From NCBI GenBank assembly GCA_038247995.1, contig JBBRUG010000110.1, positions 1 through 16,562 on the forward strand: a stretch of DNA of 16,562 bases, read 5' to 3'. Made by a program: the position numbers and the translations under genes. A model generated the notes under the pieces. The model was not told the DNA's origin and made no database searches. It saw nothing but the letters and a program-made list of their open reading frames with translations. Positions 1-7,634 of the stretch are shown in pieces. Every line of letters starts with the position of its first letter. Within the stretch, counting starts at the first letter, position 1. The DNA is from JBBRUG01 sp038247995. Its GTDB lineage: Bacteria; Chloroflexota; Chloroflexia; Chloroflexales; Chloroflexaceae.

Positions 1-133
1 ACGAAATCGGAATGTGTAAAGCGTTTCGGCCAGATCAGCCATCAAGTGGGGCAGTAAGCCTTCCAAGGAGCCAATTTTCGCCTGCTGGTGGGGCAATTTC
101 ACGAACCGGTTCTCAGAATCAGCGAACGGTAAG

Positions 134-1915
134 TTACATCTCGATCGGACTCGGTTCCGACCGCATCTGTTCCTTCCAGGACTGGGCGCGTTGGGCGATC
201 TCACGGGCATTCGCCCGGCTGTACTCGCTGGGTGTGCCGTCGAGCATGGCGGCGAGTTCATCGACGCGCCGCTCATCGTCGAGGCGATGGATAACAGTGC
301 GGGTGCGTTCGCTGCTGAACTCTTTCTGGATGTAGTAGTGCGTGTCGGCAAAGGCGGCCACTTGCGGCAGGTGGGTAATGCAGACTACCTGATGGTTCGT
401 CGTAATGCCCCAGAGCTTCTGGCCGACCACTTGCGCCGCCCGCCCGCCAACGCCCACGTCGATCTCGTCGAAAATCAGCGTCGGCACTTCATCGACTCGC
501 GAGAGGATCGACTTGAGTGCCAGCAGCAGCCGCGCACTTTCGCCGCCCGAGGCGATCTTCGCCAGCGGCTTGAGCGGCTCACCAGGGTTGGGCGCGATCA
601 AGAATTCAACCAGATCGACGCCGGTTTTATCGAAGGCAACCGTACGCGGGCCGGCTGAGTCGGTAAAAGGTACGCCGGACGGATCATTGGATTGGGCAAG
701 TTGCACGGCGAAGCGCACATTCGGCATCGCCAGATCGCCCATTGCGCCGCCGATCAAGGTGGAGAGCTCCGCACCGACAAGCGCCCGACGCTGAGAAAGT
801 TCGCCGGCAAGACGACCAAGCTCGGTGCGCGCTGTCGCCTCTTGATGCACCAGTTCGGCAATATGCGCTTCGCTATTGGTCAGGCGTTCAATCTCGGCTT
901 CGGCCCGTTCAGCCCGTTCTAGGATGGCGCCGATCCCGGCGCTGTACTTGCGCTGAAGCTCATGCAGTACAGTTAGCCGGTCTTCAATTATGTCAATTCG
1001 GGACGGATCCATATCCAGGCCCAGGCGATAGGAACGCAGGGCAGCGGCGAGGTCGTCGAGCTGATAATGCAGATCACCGGCCTGGGTAGCAAGCGGTTCC
1101 ACCGTTGAGTCGAGGCGTGCAAGCTCTTCCAGATTGGCAAGCACCTGCGCCAGCCCTTCGACGATTGGCCGGCCGGGATAACGTCCGCCCTCGCGCCCCT
1201 CATAGAGTGCGGCATACGCATCATTCGCCAGGCCGGTGATCCGGGCGGCGTTCTGCATCACCCCGCGCTCGCGCAGCAATTCTTCTTCTTCGCCGGGGCG
1301 CAGTTTCGCGGCGGCGACATCTTCGAGCAGGAAGCGGAGCTCCTGAATGCGCTCGTGACGGCGGGCTTCATCGCGCCGCAGCGTGGCGAGTTCTTCGCGC
1401 ACCGTGCGCAGCCGAGCCACAGCGCCGGCGACAACTTCGCGGAGTGGCAATAGCTCGCCAAAGCGATCGACCATCTCCAGGTGGGTGCGCGGATTAAAGA
1501 GCGACAGCCCTTCGTGCTGGCCGTGGATGTCGATCAGGCGCCCACCGACCTCGCGCAGCACGCCACTACTTACGGCGCGGCCATTAATGCGGGCGACGCT
1601 ACGCCCACTCTCGGCGCTAATCTCACGCGTGAGGATGATCTGGCCATCGTCATCGTCGAGCAGGCCGTATTCCTGGAGGGTGGGCTGAACTTGCGGGCAA
1701 TCATCGAGGCTGAAAACACCCTCGATGCGGGCCCGGTTCGCCCCGGCACGCACAAACGTCGCGTCGGTCTTCTCGCCGCGCAAGGTACCAAGGGCGTCGA
1801 TAATGATCGACTTCCCTGCGCCCGTCTCGCCGGTGAGTACGTTAAAACCCGGCTGGAGCCGCAAATGGAGGCGATCGATGATGGCAAAATCGCTGATCTG
1901 GAGCTCTAGGAGCAT
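134..1915 (-). CDS. recN: DNA repair ATPase RecN
   Basis: RecN is an SMC-like cytoplasmic ATPase that acts at double-strand breaks and promotes recombinational repair. The 593-residue reading starts MLLELQISDFAIIDRL, the usual RecN N-terminus. The frame stays open to 1966, but the extra 17 residues do not resemble the family, so I chose the ATG at 1915. Walker A (GETGAGKS) is at residues 29-36. A long helical, coiled-coil-like middle follows. The ABC signature (SGGES) is near residue 456 and Walker B (TLIFDEIDVGVGG) near 479-491, followed by the conserved CITHLPQVA segment. Length is normal for RecN. No good Shine-Dalgarno precedes 1915. A TACAAT hexamer at 1970-1965 could be a -10 but lacks a convincing -35. 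The neighbouring gene is divergent. Identification is secure. Confidence 0.97.
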   Translation of the reverse strand: MLLELQISDFAIIDRLHLRLQPGFNVLTGETGAGKSIIIDALGTLRGEKTDATFVRAGANRARIEGVFSLDDCPQVQPTLQEYGLLDDDDGQIILTREISAESGRSVARINGRAVSSGVLREVGGRLIDIHGQHEGLSLFNPRTHLEMVDRFGELLPLREVVAGAVARLRTVREELATLRRDEARRHERIQELRFLLEDVAAAKLRPGEEEELLRERGVMQNAARITGLANDAYAALYEGREGGRYPGRPIVEGLAQVLANLEELARLDSTVEPLATQAGDLHYQLDDLAAALRSYRLGLDMDPSRIDIIEDRLTVLHELQRKYSAGIGAILERAERAEAEIERLTNSEAHIAELVHQEATARTELGRLAGELSQRRALVGAELSTLIGGAMGDLAMPNVRFAVQLAQSNDPSGVPFTDSAGPRTVAFDKTGVDLVEFLIAPNPGEPLKPLAKIASGGESARLLLALKSILSRVDEVPTLIFDEIDVGVGGRAAQVVGQKLWGITTNHQVVCITHLPQVAAFADTHYYIQKEFSSERTRTVIHRLDDERRVDELAAMLDGTPSEYSRANAREIAQRAQSWKEQMRSEPSPIEM

Positions 1916-2193
1916 AGAAGCATTATCAGGCGAACATGTGAACGAAAGTTTCAATTCCATCGGCATTGTACCACATGCTGAAGGCGAAGTGCCGGAATAA
2001 AGGACGACCTGACAGGTCTTTCAAGGCTGTTGGTTCGTCATTGCTACGTCTTTCGACATAGCTCGTCTATACGCCCAAGTGGCATGTACCTATGCGCATC
2101 CGGACGATGAAACACGGCGTCTCATTACGGCATACTCAGCAGATACGACCGTCGGGCATGTGCCGCCCGGCTACTATTTCCTCGGAGCGCTAG

Positions 2194-3204
2194 ATGTTCA
2201 TCCAAAACCAGATCGCCCCGCGCGTGGGTGGAATTCCCGCACTGTTTCGCCAGGTATGGGCCTTCAACAAGACGCTCAGTATCTTTGTTATGTCAAGCGG
2301 ATTATTGCTATTGGCCGGCATCGTCGGTATGCTGGTTGACCCACGGATCGTGCTGGGGATGCCCAACTGGGCGAAGAGTACCAAGTTCGGGATCTCGCTG
2401 TTCCTATATGGGGCAACGCTGCTCTGGCTGCTGCCGATGCTAACGCGCCGGCCGCGCATGGCGCAGTTTATCGCCCACGGCACCGGAGCGCTGTTGCTCA
2501 TCGAAGTGGTCTTGCTGGCGATCCAGGCCGTGCGCGGCGTGCCGATGCATTTTAATGTCGCCACGCCATTCGACACAGTGCTCTGGCAACTGATGTCGGT
2601 GAGCATTATGTTGTTCTGGCTGGTCACGTTGGTTGCGACGGGCCTGCTGCTGTTGCAGCCGCTGCCGAACCGCATTCTGGCCTGGAGTATCCGGCTGGGA
2701 ATGCCGATCACGCTGATTGGGCTGACCCAGGGCTTCCTGATGACTGTACCAAATGCAACGCAGCAGGAGTTGTTGGCGTCCGGGCAACAACTTGACCTCG
2801 TGGGTGCGCACACTGTCGGCAACCTCGACGGTGGGCCGGGGCTACCGCTGTTGGGTTGGAGCACCGAACACGGCGATCTGCGGATCGGCCATTTTGTCGG
2901 CATCCACGGCATTCAGACCATTCCGCTGCTCGGCTTTTTACTGCTCCAGGCGCCGGCAGCCTGGCTGCGGCAGGGGCATCGTTTGGCGCTGGTGGTAGTT
3001 GGCGCACTGGGGCATCTTGGGCTGGTCGGACTGGTTACCTGGCAAGCCCTGCGCGATCAACCACTGCTCCAACCTGACGCACTGACGCTCGGCGCCCTGG
3101 CGGGATTGCTGGCAACCCTCGCTGGGTTGGCGGGGATGATCGTGATGTATGCGCGAATGAGGGATACGCGGGTGAGTAACGCGGCGATTGATTATGTCAA
3201 CTGA
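2194..3204 (+). CDS. Polytopic membrane protein with conserved-looking His motifs
   Basis: A 336-residue integral membrane protein of unknown function with about eight predicted transmembrane segments (roughly residues 28-48, 66-83, 94-113, 127-155, 164-184, 231-255, 262-283 and 296-320). Histidines sit in distinctive positions: VPMHFN (117-121), VGAHTVGN (203-210) and, in the longest loop and next helix, GWSTEHGDLRIGHFVGIHGI (221-240). The clustering of His with Gly and Asp looks like a cofactor or metal site, which is inference. I recall similar hypothetical proteins in Actinobacteria and Chloroflexi but know no assigned function. The ATG at 2194 has GGAG at 2184-2187 with 6-nt spacing. The reading frame overlaps the next gene by 11 nt, so the two are probably translationally coupled. 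Confidence 0.85.
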   Translation: MFIQNQIAPRVGGIPALFRQVWAFNKTLSIFVMSSGLLLLAGIVGMLVDPRIVLGMPNWAKSTKFGISLFLYGATLLWLLPMLTRRPRMAQFIAHGTGALLLIEVVLLAIQAVRGVPMHFNVATPFDTVLWQLMSVSIMLFWLVTLVATGLLLLQPLPNRILAWSIRLGMPITLIGLTQGFLMTVPNATQQELLASGQQLDLVGAHTVGNLDGGPGLPLLGWSTEHGDLRIGHFVGIHGIQTIPLLGFLLLQAPAAWLRQGHRLALVVVGALGHLGLVGLVTWQALRDQPLLQPDALTLGALAGLLATLAGLAGMIVMYARMRDTRVSNAAIDYVN

Positions 3205-3613
3205 AATGTTATTTGCGCAGAGCGGACTGCTGGTACTGCCGTTCTGGTTCTTGATGGCGATTCTGCCGCACTGGCGCTGGACGAAGCTGATCATCGGTTC
3301 GCCGCTGATTGCTGTACCAGCCGCATTGCTCTACGCCTGGCTTGTCGTGCCGCAAGTGGGTGCGATCTGGGCGGCAGTCAGTAGCCCGGAATTGGGGGCG
3401 ATCACTGCCCTGCTTGGCTCGCCGGTGGGTGCAACGATCGCCTGGGTCCATTTCCTGGCCTTTGATCTGTTTGTCGGGCGCTGGGCCTATCTCGACAGCC
3501 GCGAGCGCGGGATCAGTGCCCTGTTGATGGCGCCGCTGCTCTTCGTGATCCTGATGCTTGGCCCGATCGGATTTTTGCTGTATCTGGCGCTGCGGGAAGT
3601 AACCAAGCGGTAA
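3194..3613 (+). CDS. ABA4-like (DUF4281) membrane protein
   Basis: A small membrane protein of 139 residues with four predicted transmembrane helices. The segment WVHFLAFDLFVGRWAYLD followed by a final hydrophobic GPIGFLLYL stretch is the hallmark of the ABA4-like/DUF4281 family, named for the plastid protein needed for neoxanthin formation in plants. The bacterial role is not established; a link to carotenoids or other isoprenoid lipids is only a guess from the plant member. I prefer the ATG at 3194 (MSTEML). A TTG two codons upstream is also in frame. The start lies inside the last codons of the preceding membrane-protein gene (11-nt overlap), so the pair is very likely one transcript with coupled translation. 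Confidence 0.85.
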   Translation: MSTEMLFAQSGLLVLPFWFLMAILPHWRWTKLIIGSPLIAVPAALLYAWLVVPQVGAIWAAVSSPELGAITALLGSPVGATIAWVHFLAFDLFVGRWAYLDSRERGISALLMAPLLFVILMLGPIGFLLYLALREVTKR

Positions 3614-3633
3614 AGCGGGAAAGCGTTGGAACG

Positions 3634-3664
3634 GGCAAGGGTACAAATAAGCTTTGTGCTTGCC
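3634..3664. terminator. Hairpin between convergent genes, possible bidirectional terminator
   Basis: An imperfect stem-loop pairs GGCAAG (3634-3639) with CTTGCC (3659-3664), and inside it ACAAA (3643-3647) with TTTGT (3653-3657). It sits in the 73-bp gap between the ends of the ABA4-like gene (+) and the aldo/keto reductase gene (-), where a shared terminator is expected. There is no clear U-tract on either side, so the call is tentative. Confidence 0.4.
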
Positions 3665-3686
3665 TTACGCCTCCATGTTTCGGCCA

Positions 3687-4637
3687 CTATACGGCGTCCA
3701 GCGTCGTAAGCTCTTCCGGGGTGAGTTGCAGTTCGACGGCACCGAGCAGTTCGTTGAGCTGATCAACATTGGTGGCGCTGGCGATGGGCGCCGTGATCAT
3801 GGGCTTGCTGAGCAACCAAGCCAAGGCTACTTGCGTGGGGGTTACGTTGCGCGCCTCAGCGACGTGCAGCACCGCATCAAGCACGGCCCAACCGCGCTCG
3901 GTGAAGTAGCGCTGTTGCACGGTAGCGGCGCGAGCAGTGCTTGGCAACTCGCCGTCACGCCGATATTTCCCGGAGAGGAAACCGGCAGCCAGTGACGAAT
4001 ACGGGATCACGCCCAGACCGGTGGCTGCGCACATCGGGCCGAGTTCGGCTTCAAACTCGGCCCGATCAACCAGATTGTACTTCGGCTGTAAGCAAATAAA
4101 ACTGGCATACCCATGCCGATCACTCGTCCAGAGCGCCTGCATCAGCCGCCAGGAGCTATAATTTGAGGCACCGATGTAGCGTACTTTACCCTGACGAAGC
4201 AGGTCGTCGAACGCGCGCAGGGTCTCGTCGAGCGGCGTCGTCTGGTCGTCGAAGTGGGACTGGTAGAGATCGATATAGTCGGTCTGGAGGCGCTGTAGCG
4301 AGTCTTCCACGGCCTGCATAATGTGCTGGCGCGAAAGGCCGCGCTGGTTCGGCTTGTCGCCCATCGGCGATCCGGCTTTCGTAGCGATGAGCACTTCGCT
4401 GCGATTACCGCGCGCCTGCATCCAACTGCCGAGCACTACTTCCGATTCACCGCCGGTATGGCCGGGCGCCCAACGCGAATAGACATCTGCGGAGTCGATA
4501 AAATTGCCGCCGCCGGCCACATAGGCGTCGAGAACCAAATGCGATGTCAGTTCGTCACACGTCCAACCAAATACATTGCCCCCGAGGCAAAGCGGGGCAA
4601 CCTGCAAGCCGGTTCGCCCAAGCGAGCGTGTTTTCAT
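3687..4637 (-). CDS. Aldo/keto reductase
   Basis: A soluble NADP(H)-dependent oxidoreductase of the aldo/keto reductase superfamily (316 residues, normal length), predicted to reduce aldehydes or ketones; the substrate cannot be read from sequence. The catalytic tetrad is complete: Asp48 and Tyr53 (FIDSADVY), Lys87 (LIATKAG) and His128 (LYQSHFD). GASNYSSW (157-164) and the C-terminal ASATNVDQLNE (287-297) match the family's barrel and cofactor-binding segments. It looks most like the bacterial subgroup related to YajO/Tas and the potassium-channel beta subunit. The frame is open to 4688, but MKTRSLGRTGLQV at 4637 is the family start. AAGGA lies 8 nt upstream and a good sigma70-type promoter at 4674-4702. 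It appears monocistronic. Confidence 0.95.
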   Translation of the reverse strand: MKTRSLGRTGLQVAPLCLGGNVFGWTCDELTSHLVLDAYVAGGGNFIDSADVYSRWAPGHTGGESEVVLGSWMQARGNRSEVLIATKAGSPMGDKPNQRGLSRQHIMQAVEDSLQRLQTDYIDLYQSHFDDQTTPLDETLRAFDDLLRQGKVRYIGASNYSSWRLMQALWTSDRHGYASFICLQPKYNLVDRAEFEAELGPMCAATGLGVIPYSSLAAGFLSGKYRRDGELPSTARAATVQQRYFTERGWAVLDAVLHVAEARNVTPTQVALAWLLSKPMITAPIASATNVDQLNELLGAVELQLTPEELTTLDAV

Positions 4638-4673
4638 AGCAATATTCCTTAATGCTTCGAACGGAGTAGCGCT

Positions 4674-4702
4674 ACTATACCAGTGCAATCGGCAAGATGC
4701 AA
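4674..4702 (-). promoter_or_regulatory. Sigma70-type promoter of the aldo/keto reductase
   Basis: Read on the minus strand, TTGCAT (4702-4697) is followed after exactly 17 nt by TATAGT (4679-4674). Each hexamer is close to consensus (TTGACA, TATAAT). The predicted transcription start would lie about 30 nt before the ATG at 4637, leaving room for the AAGGA ribosome-binding site. Confidence 0.65.
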
Positions 4703-4706
4703 AAGA

Positions 4707-4758
4707 GGGCAGGGGCAGGGGCGGGCAGGGCGGGCAGGGCAGAAGAGGCGGGCAGGGG
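4707..4758 (+). repeat. G-run tract, G-quadruplex candidate
   Basis: Seven runs of three or four G are separated by only 1-2 nt between 4707 and 4739 (GGGCAGGGGCAGGGGCGGGC type), with two more runs at 4750-4752 and 4755-4758. This fits a parallel G-quadruplex with very short loops. It begins 5 bp upstream of the -35 box of the aldo/keto reductase promoter. Confidence 0.7.
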
Positions 4759-4970
4759 CGGACACGTGGGTCCGCCCGTACGATGATGTGATGCGCCCGA
4801 GGGGCTTGCTGCGTTTATGCCGGAGCGAATGTCGCGTGGCAATGAGATCCGCCTAAAGGCTGATGGCGGATGCCGTGAAGCTTGTTACACTTATCACAGT
4901 GTTCGTTGGCGAAGCAACAGCCGCCAGCATTGATTGACACAGATCCCCACTGTTGCCCTCTATACACCCC

Positions 4971-4994
4971 AACGGCTGCCGTGAGGCAGCCGTT
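4971..4994. terminator. Perfect 10-bp hairpin, terminator-like
   Basis: AACGGCTGCC (4971-4980) and GGCAGCCGTT (4985-4994) form a perfect 10-bp stem with a GTGA loop, followed on the plus strand by TTTCC. The A/T ends and GC core are those of an intrinsic terminator, but the U-tract is weak. It could insulate the photolyase operon from upstream transcription, or be a leader hairpin if transcription starts before it. Confidence 0.45.
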
Positions 4995-5025
4995 TCCACA
5001 TGTAGCGCATCATTGGCGAGTTCGG

Positions 5026-5036
5026 TATACTATAGT
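5026..5036 (+). promoter_or_regulatory. Possible -10 region of the J-like/photolyase operon
   Basis: Two overlapping near-consensus hexamers, TATACT (5026-5031) and TATAGT (5031-5036), lie about 70 nt before the GTG start of the J-like gene. No good -35 hexamer sits 16-18 nt upstream of either, so an activator or alternative sigma factor would be needed if this is real. Confidence 0.35.
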
Positions 5037-5106
5037 GTGCTTAGCTTGGCGCGGTTGGACGACACAATATGCTGTGTCGACGGGCGCGCGGCCAGGAGGG
5101 ACGGAC

Positions 5107-5547
5107 GTGCTACGGCCAGAAGATCTGCCACCCACGCTTGAAGGCTTTACCCAGCGCGATTATGAACTGCTTCGTGGTGAACTGGCAGAAGCCCAGGCGC
5201 TGAGTCGCAGCCTGCGTCGCCAACTTGATAAAGCCCTCGCCTCGGCAAACGAGGCCCAGCGCGCGCACGCCAAGATGGTGGGCACGCTGACGGAGACGCT
5301 GCGCGAGAATCAGACCCTCGCGCACGAGCTTGATATAGGGCGCGCGCGTTGCCAGCGCCTGGAGGCGGGCGATCACGATGAGCTACCCAGCAGCGTGATC
5401 GATACGAGCGGCCTGGTTGGGCAACTCAGCGAAGATGAGATTAATGCGCTGCGCAAGGCGATGGCCCGCTTGCATCATCCTGATGTCGGCGGCAATCCGG
5501 AACGCATGAAGGCCTGGAATGCCGCATTGGATCGACTTACTCGCTAA
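5107..5547 (+). CDS. Coiled-coil protein with C-terminal J-like HPD motif
   Basis: A predicted cytoplasmic protein of 146 residues. Residues about 15-87 are charged, helical and coiled-coil-like (ELAEAQALSRSLRRQLDKAL). Residues 109-146 resemble the core of a DnaJ domain: a helix (EINALRKAMARL), the signature HHPDVGGN (123-130) and a following helix (ERMKAWNAALDRL). The first and last helices of a standard J domain are not evident, so this is a minimal J-like unit that might stimulate a DnaK-type ATPase, which is inference. The GTG at 5107 is chosen because a strong AGGAGGG lies at 5094-5100 with 6-nt spacing. The photolyase starts 32 nt downstream, which suggests an operon. I know no family name for it. 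Confidence 0.75.
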   Translation: MLRPEDLPPTLEGFTQRDYELLRGELAEAQALSRSLRRQLDKALASANEAQRAHAKMVGTLTETLRENQTLAHELDIGRARCQRLEAGDHDELPSSVIDTSGLVGQLSEDEINALRKAMARLHHPDVGGNPERMKAWNAALDRLTR

Positions 5548-5579
5548 GTGTGCTCCCCATGCGCTAAGCCTTAGTTATT

Positions 5580-7127
5580 ATGTCAACAACCGTCTGGATT
5601 CTGGGCGATCAGCTTACGTATGCGCATCCGGGCCTGGTTCCGGGCTGTCGGGTGGTGCTAATCGAGGCGCTCGCACGCCTGCGCCAACGCCGTTACCACG
5701 CGCGCAAGTTGACGCTGGTACTGAGTGCGATGCGCCATTATGCCGAAGAATTGCGTGCCGCCGGGTATACGGTCGATCTGCGCCGTGCGGCGAGTTTTAC
5801 CGCCGGCCTGCGTGAACATCTTGCTGAATATGGCTCAGACGAACTGATTTGCATGGCGGCCGCCGAGTACGATACGCGCATGCTGCAACAAGAGTTGGGG
5901 ACGGAGCTGGGCATTCCAGTCACCATCCTACCCAACCAGATGTTTCTAGTAGAGCGTTTTCCGCCGGCCAAGCCGCCGAAGCTGATGGAACCATTCTACC
6001 GGGCGATGCGCCAACAGACCGGGTTGCTGATCGAGGACGATAGCCAGCCGACCGGCGGGGCGTGGAATTTCGACAAGGACAATCGCAAGCGCTACGATGG
6101 GCGATCCGTACCGCCGCTACCAAGCTTCCCACCCGATGCGCTGACGCGCCAAGTGATCGTCGATCTGGCTGAAGCTTGCCCTGGCGCGCTTGGAAGTGCC
6201 GCAGATTTCGATCTGCCGGTAACGCGTGCGCAGGCGCTGATTGCGCTGGAGGATTTTGTGCAGCGCCGACTGGCCGACTTCGGCCCGTTTGAGGACGCGA
6301 TGAGCGCCCAGGAAGGTGTGCTGTTTCATTCACAGCTTGCACCACTGATTAACCTGGGCTTGCTTGATCCGTTGGAGTGTTGCGCTGCTGCGGTAGTGGC
6401 TTACCGGGACGGCCTGGCGCCGATCGCCTCGGTGGAAGGCTTTGTACGGCAGTTGATCGGCTGGCGTGAGTATATTTACTACCGCTATTGGGAATTGATG
6501 CCCGGCCTGCGCACGGCGAATAGTTGGGGCGCTGAGCGACCGTTGCCGGAATGGTTTTGGACCGGCGCCACCGCGATGCGCTGCATGCATCATGCCCTTA
6601 CGCGGGTTCTTCAAACCGGCTATGGGCACCACATCGAGCGGCTGATGCTGCTCTGCAACTTCGCGTTGCTCGCCGGCATCAATCCCGCTGCGGTCAATAA
6701 CTGGTTCCTCGAATGTTATGTCGATGCGTATGAGTGGGTCGTAACGCCAAATGTGATCGGCATGGGACTCAACGCCGACGGGGGCATGGTAGCGACCAAG
6801 CCATATATCGCCAGTGCAAATTATGTCAATAAAATGAGCGACTACTGCGGCGCCTGTACATATGATCACAAGGCGCGGACAGGTGATCGGGCCTGTCCCT
6901 TCAACACACTTTATTGGAATTTCTTGATCACTCACGAAGCGCGGTTGCGCGCTAACCCGCGCCTGGGGCCGGCTGTGCTGGGCTTGAGCCGTCTCGCCGC
7001 CACCGAGCGCGCAATAATCCAGGCCCAAGCAGCGCGGCTCCTGAGTAACGCGGCACTGACTACTTGGGTCCTCACCCTTCGAGATGCTGCTGGAGGCTAC
7101 GGCGGAGCTTTTCCAGGAGTTGGGTGA
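5580..7127 (+). CDS. Fe-S cluster (6-4)-type photolyase/cryptochrome-like protein
   Basis: A flavoprotein of the bacterial FeS-BCP/CryPro branch (PhrB of Agrobacterium, CryB of Rhodobacter), whose studied members repair UV (6-4) photoproducts with light. The N-terminus (VWILGDQL, then LLPNQMFL-type sequence at 117-123) is the Rossmann-like antenna domain. The helical FAD domain holds QLIGWREYIYYRYWELMP (291-308), WFWTGATAMRCMHHAL (325-340) and the NNWFLECYVDAYEWVVTPN segment (373-391). Four cysteines, C335, C423, C426 and C439, have spacings of 88, 3 and 13, matching the [4Fe-4S] ligands I recall for PhrB, so the cluster should be present. Length (515) is normal. It follows the J-like gene by 32 nt. 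The last 18 codons overlap the convergent MarR gene and look non-conserved. Confidence 0.93.
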   Translation: MSTTVWILGDQLTYAHPGLVPGCRVVLIEALARLRQRRYHARKLTLVLSAMRHYAEELRAAGYTVDLRRAASFTAGLREHLAEYGSDELICMAAAEYDTRMLQQELGTELGIPVTILPNQMFLVERFPPAKPPKLMEPFYRAMRQQTGLLIEDDSQPTGGAWNFDKDNRKRYDGRSVPPLPSFPPDALTRQVIVDLAEACPGALGSAADFDLPVTRAQALIALEDFVQRRLADFGPFEDAMSAQEGVLFHSQLAPLINLGLLDPLECCAAAVVAYRDGLAPIASVEGFVRQLIGWREYIYYRYWELMPGLRTANSWGAERPLPEWFWTGATAMRCMHHALTRVLQTGYGHHIERLMLLCNFALLAGINPAAVNNWFLECYVDAYEWVVTPNVIGMGLNADGGMVATKPYIASANYVNKMSDYCGACTYDHKARTGDRACPFNTLYWNFLITHEARLRANPRLGPAVLGLSRLAATERAIIQAQAARLLSNAALTTWVLTLRDAAGGYGGAFPGVG

Positions 7128-7521
7128 GCGCCTGTTGTTCATGCGCATCAAGCCCATTAAAACGGCGCGCAATTGAAGCGTGATGCAGGCTGAGGGCTTG
7201 ATCGCGAATCGCAGCACCGCTAGCAGTAAGCGTTACCCGTTGCGCACGACGATCCTCGGGGTCGGGCATGCGCTGCACCAACCCGCCTGCTTCCAGGCGA
7301 TCGACCACGCGGGTAATCGTACTCTTCACACACAACAGCTCTGCGCCAACATCAGTCAGCCGCCGGCCCTGTACCGTATCGAGGCGTTGGAGGACAGCGA
7401 ATTCAAGCGGCGTCAGTGCCGCATCGGCCAAGTTACGCCGATCGCCATCGTCGAGCAACACATAGATTTCGTGCAAGAGTTGGTGCTGAAGTTGGGCGCG
7501 TGTGGAGGTGTCGTTTGTCAT
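7072..7521 (-). CDS. MarR-family transcriptional regulator
   Basis: A predicted dimeric DNA-binding regulator of 149 residues, usual length for MarR. The winged helix-turn-helix covers about residues 38-103: LTDVGAELLCVKSTITRVVDRL (helices 2-3, 55-76), then the wing PDPEDRRAQRVTLTASG (86-102) with the conserved D-x-R-R. The N- and C-terminal helices form the dimer domain. The frame opens at 7593, but MTNDTSTRAQ at 7521 is preferred, with TGGAGA about 9 nt upstream. The gene is divergent from the DUF3054 gene across 113 bp that contain short inverted repeats, so self-regulation and control of that neighbour are plausible. Its 3' end overlaps the photolyase gene antisense by 56 bp. The ligand is unknown; Cys68 in the recognition region is a possible redox sensor, as speculation. 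Confidence 0.92.
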   Translation of the reverse strand: MTNDTSTRAQLQHQLLHEIYVLLDDGDRRNLADAALTPLEFAVLQRLDTVQGRRLTDVGAELLCVKSTITRVVDRLEAGGLVQRMPDPEDRRAQRVTLTASGAAIRDQALSLHHASIARRFNGLDAHEQQALTQLLEKLRRSLQQHLEG

Positions 7522-7542
7522 AATAGCAAATCTCCACAGTGT

Positions 7543-7561
7543 GCAACAATTGCTCTGGCAA
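7543..7561. promoter_or_regulatory. Candidate MarR operator
   Basis: In the divergent region, GCAA-CAA-TTGC (7543-7553) and the overlapping TTGC-TCTG-GCAA (7550-7561) are two short inverted repeats built from the same TTGC/GCAA half-sites. MarR proteins usually bind palindromes of this size near their own start. The site lies 22-40 bp upstream of the MarR ATG. Assignment rests on position and symmetry only. Confidence 0.4.
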
Positions 7562-7634
7562 ATAAGTATAGGCCTGAGGCGCAAGAACGTCAACTCCTTG
7601 CTCGCCTCACGCCGTCATTTCTACTTAGGGGATA

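Larger units (their letters stand above)
4638..5106. other. Intergenic region between divergent genes, no gene seen
   Basis: This 469-bp stretch separates the aldo/keto reductase (-) from the J-like protein (+). It holds the reductase promoter, the G-run tract, a perfect hairpin at 4971-4994 and a possible promoter near 5026-5036. The frame of the J-like gene is open upstream to 4882, but that part has no family resemblance and crosses the hairpin, so I do not treat it as coding. I see nothing in 4760-4930. A TTGACA at 4934-4939 and TATACA at 4961-4966 are 21 nt apart, too far for a normal promoter. Confidence 0.6.

Noticed and set aside
1..133. Possible gene end or regulatory element before recN's stop, including a GAACCGGTTC palindrome
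   Set aside because: No convincing coding frame or terminator structure; a 10-bp palindrome is not enough.
2079..2339. Plus-strand frame containing YAHPDDET, like the PIG-L/LmbE deacetylase motif
   Set aside because: Only this short motif matches, no second metal-binding motif follows, and the frame overlaps the membrane-protein gene at 2194 in another phase; probably chance.
4882..5106. Upstream extension of the J-like protein to 4882
   Set aside because: The extension crosses a perfect hairpin and has no family resemblance; GTG 5107 has an excellent ribosome-binding site.
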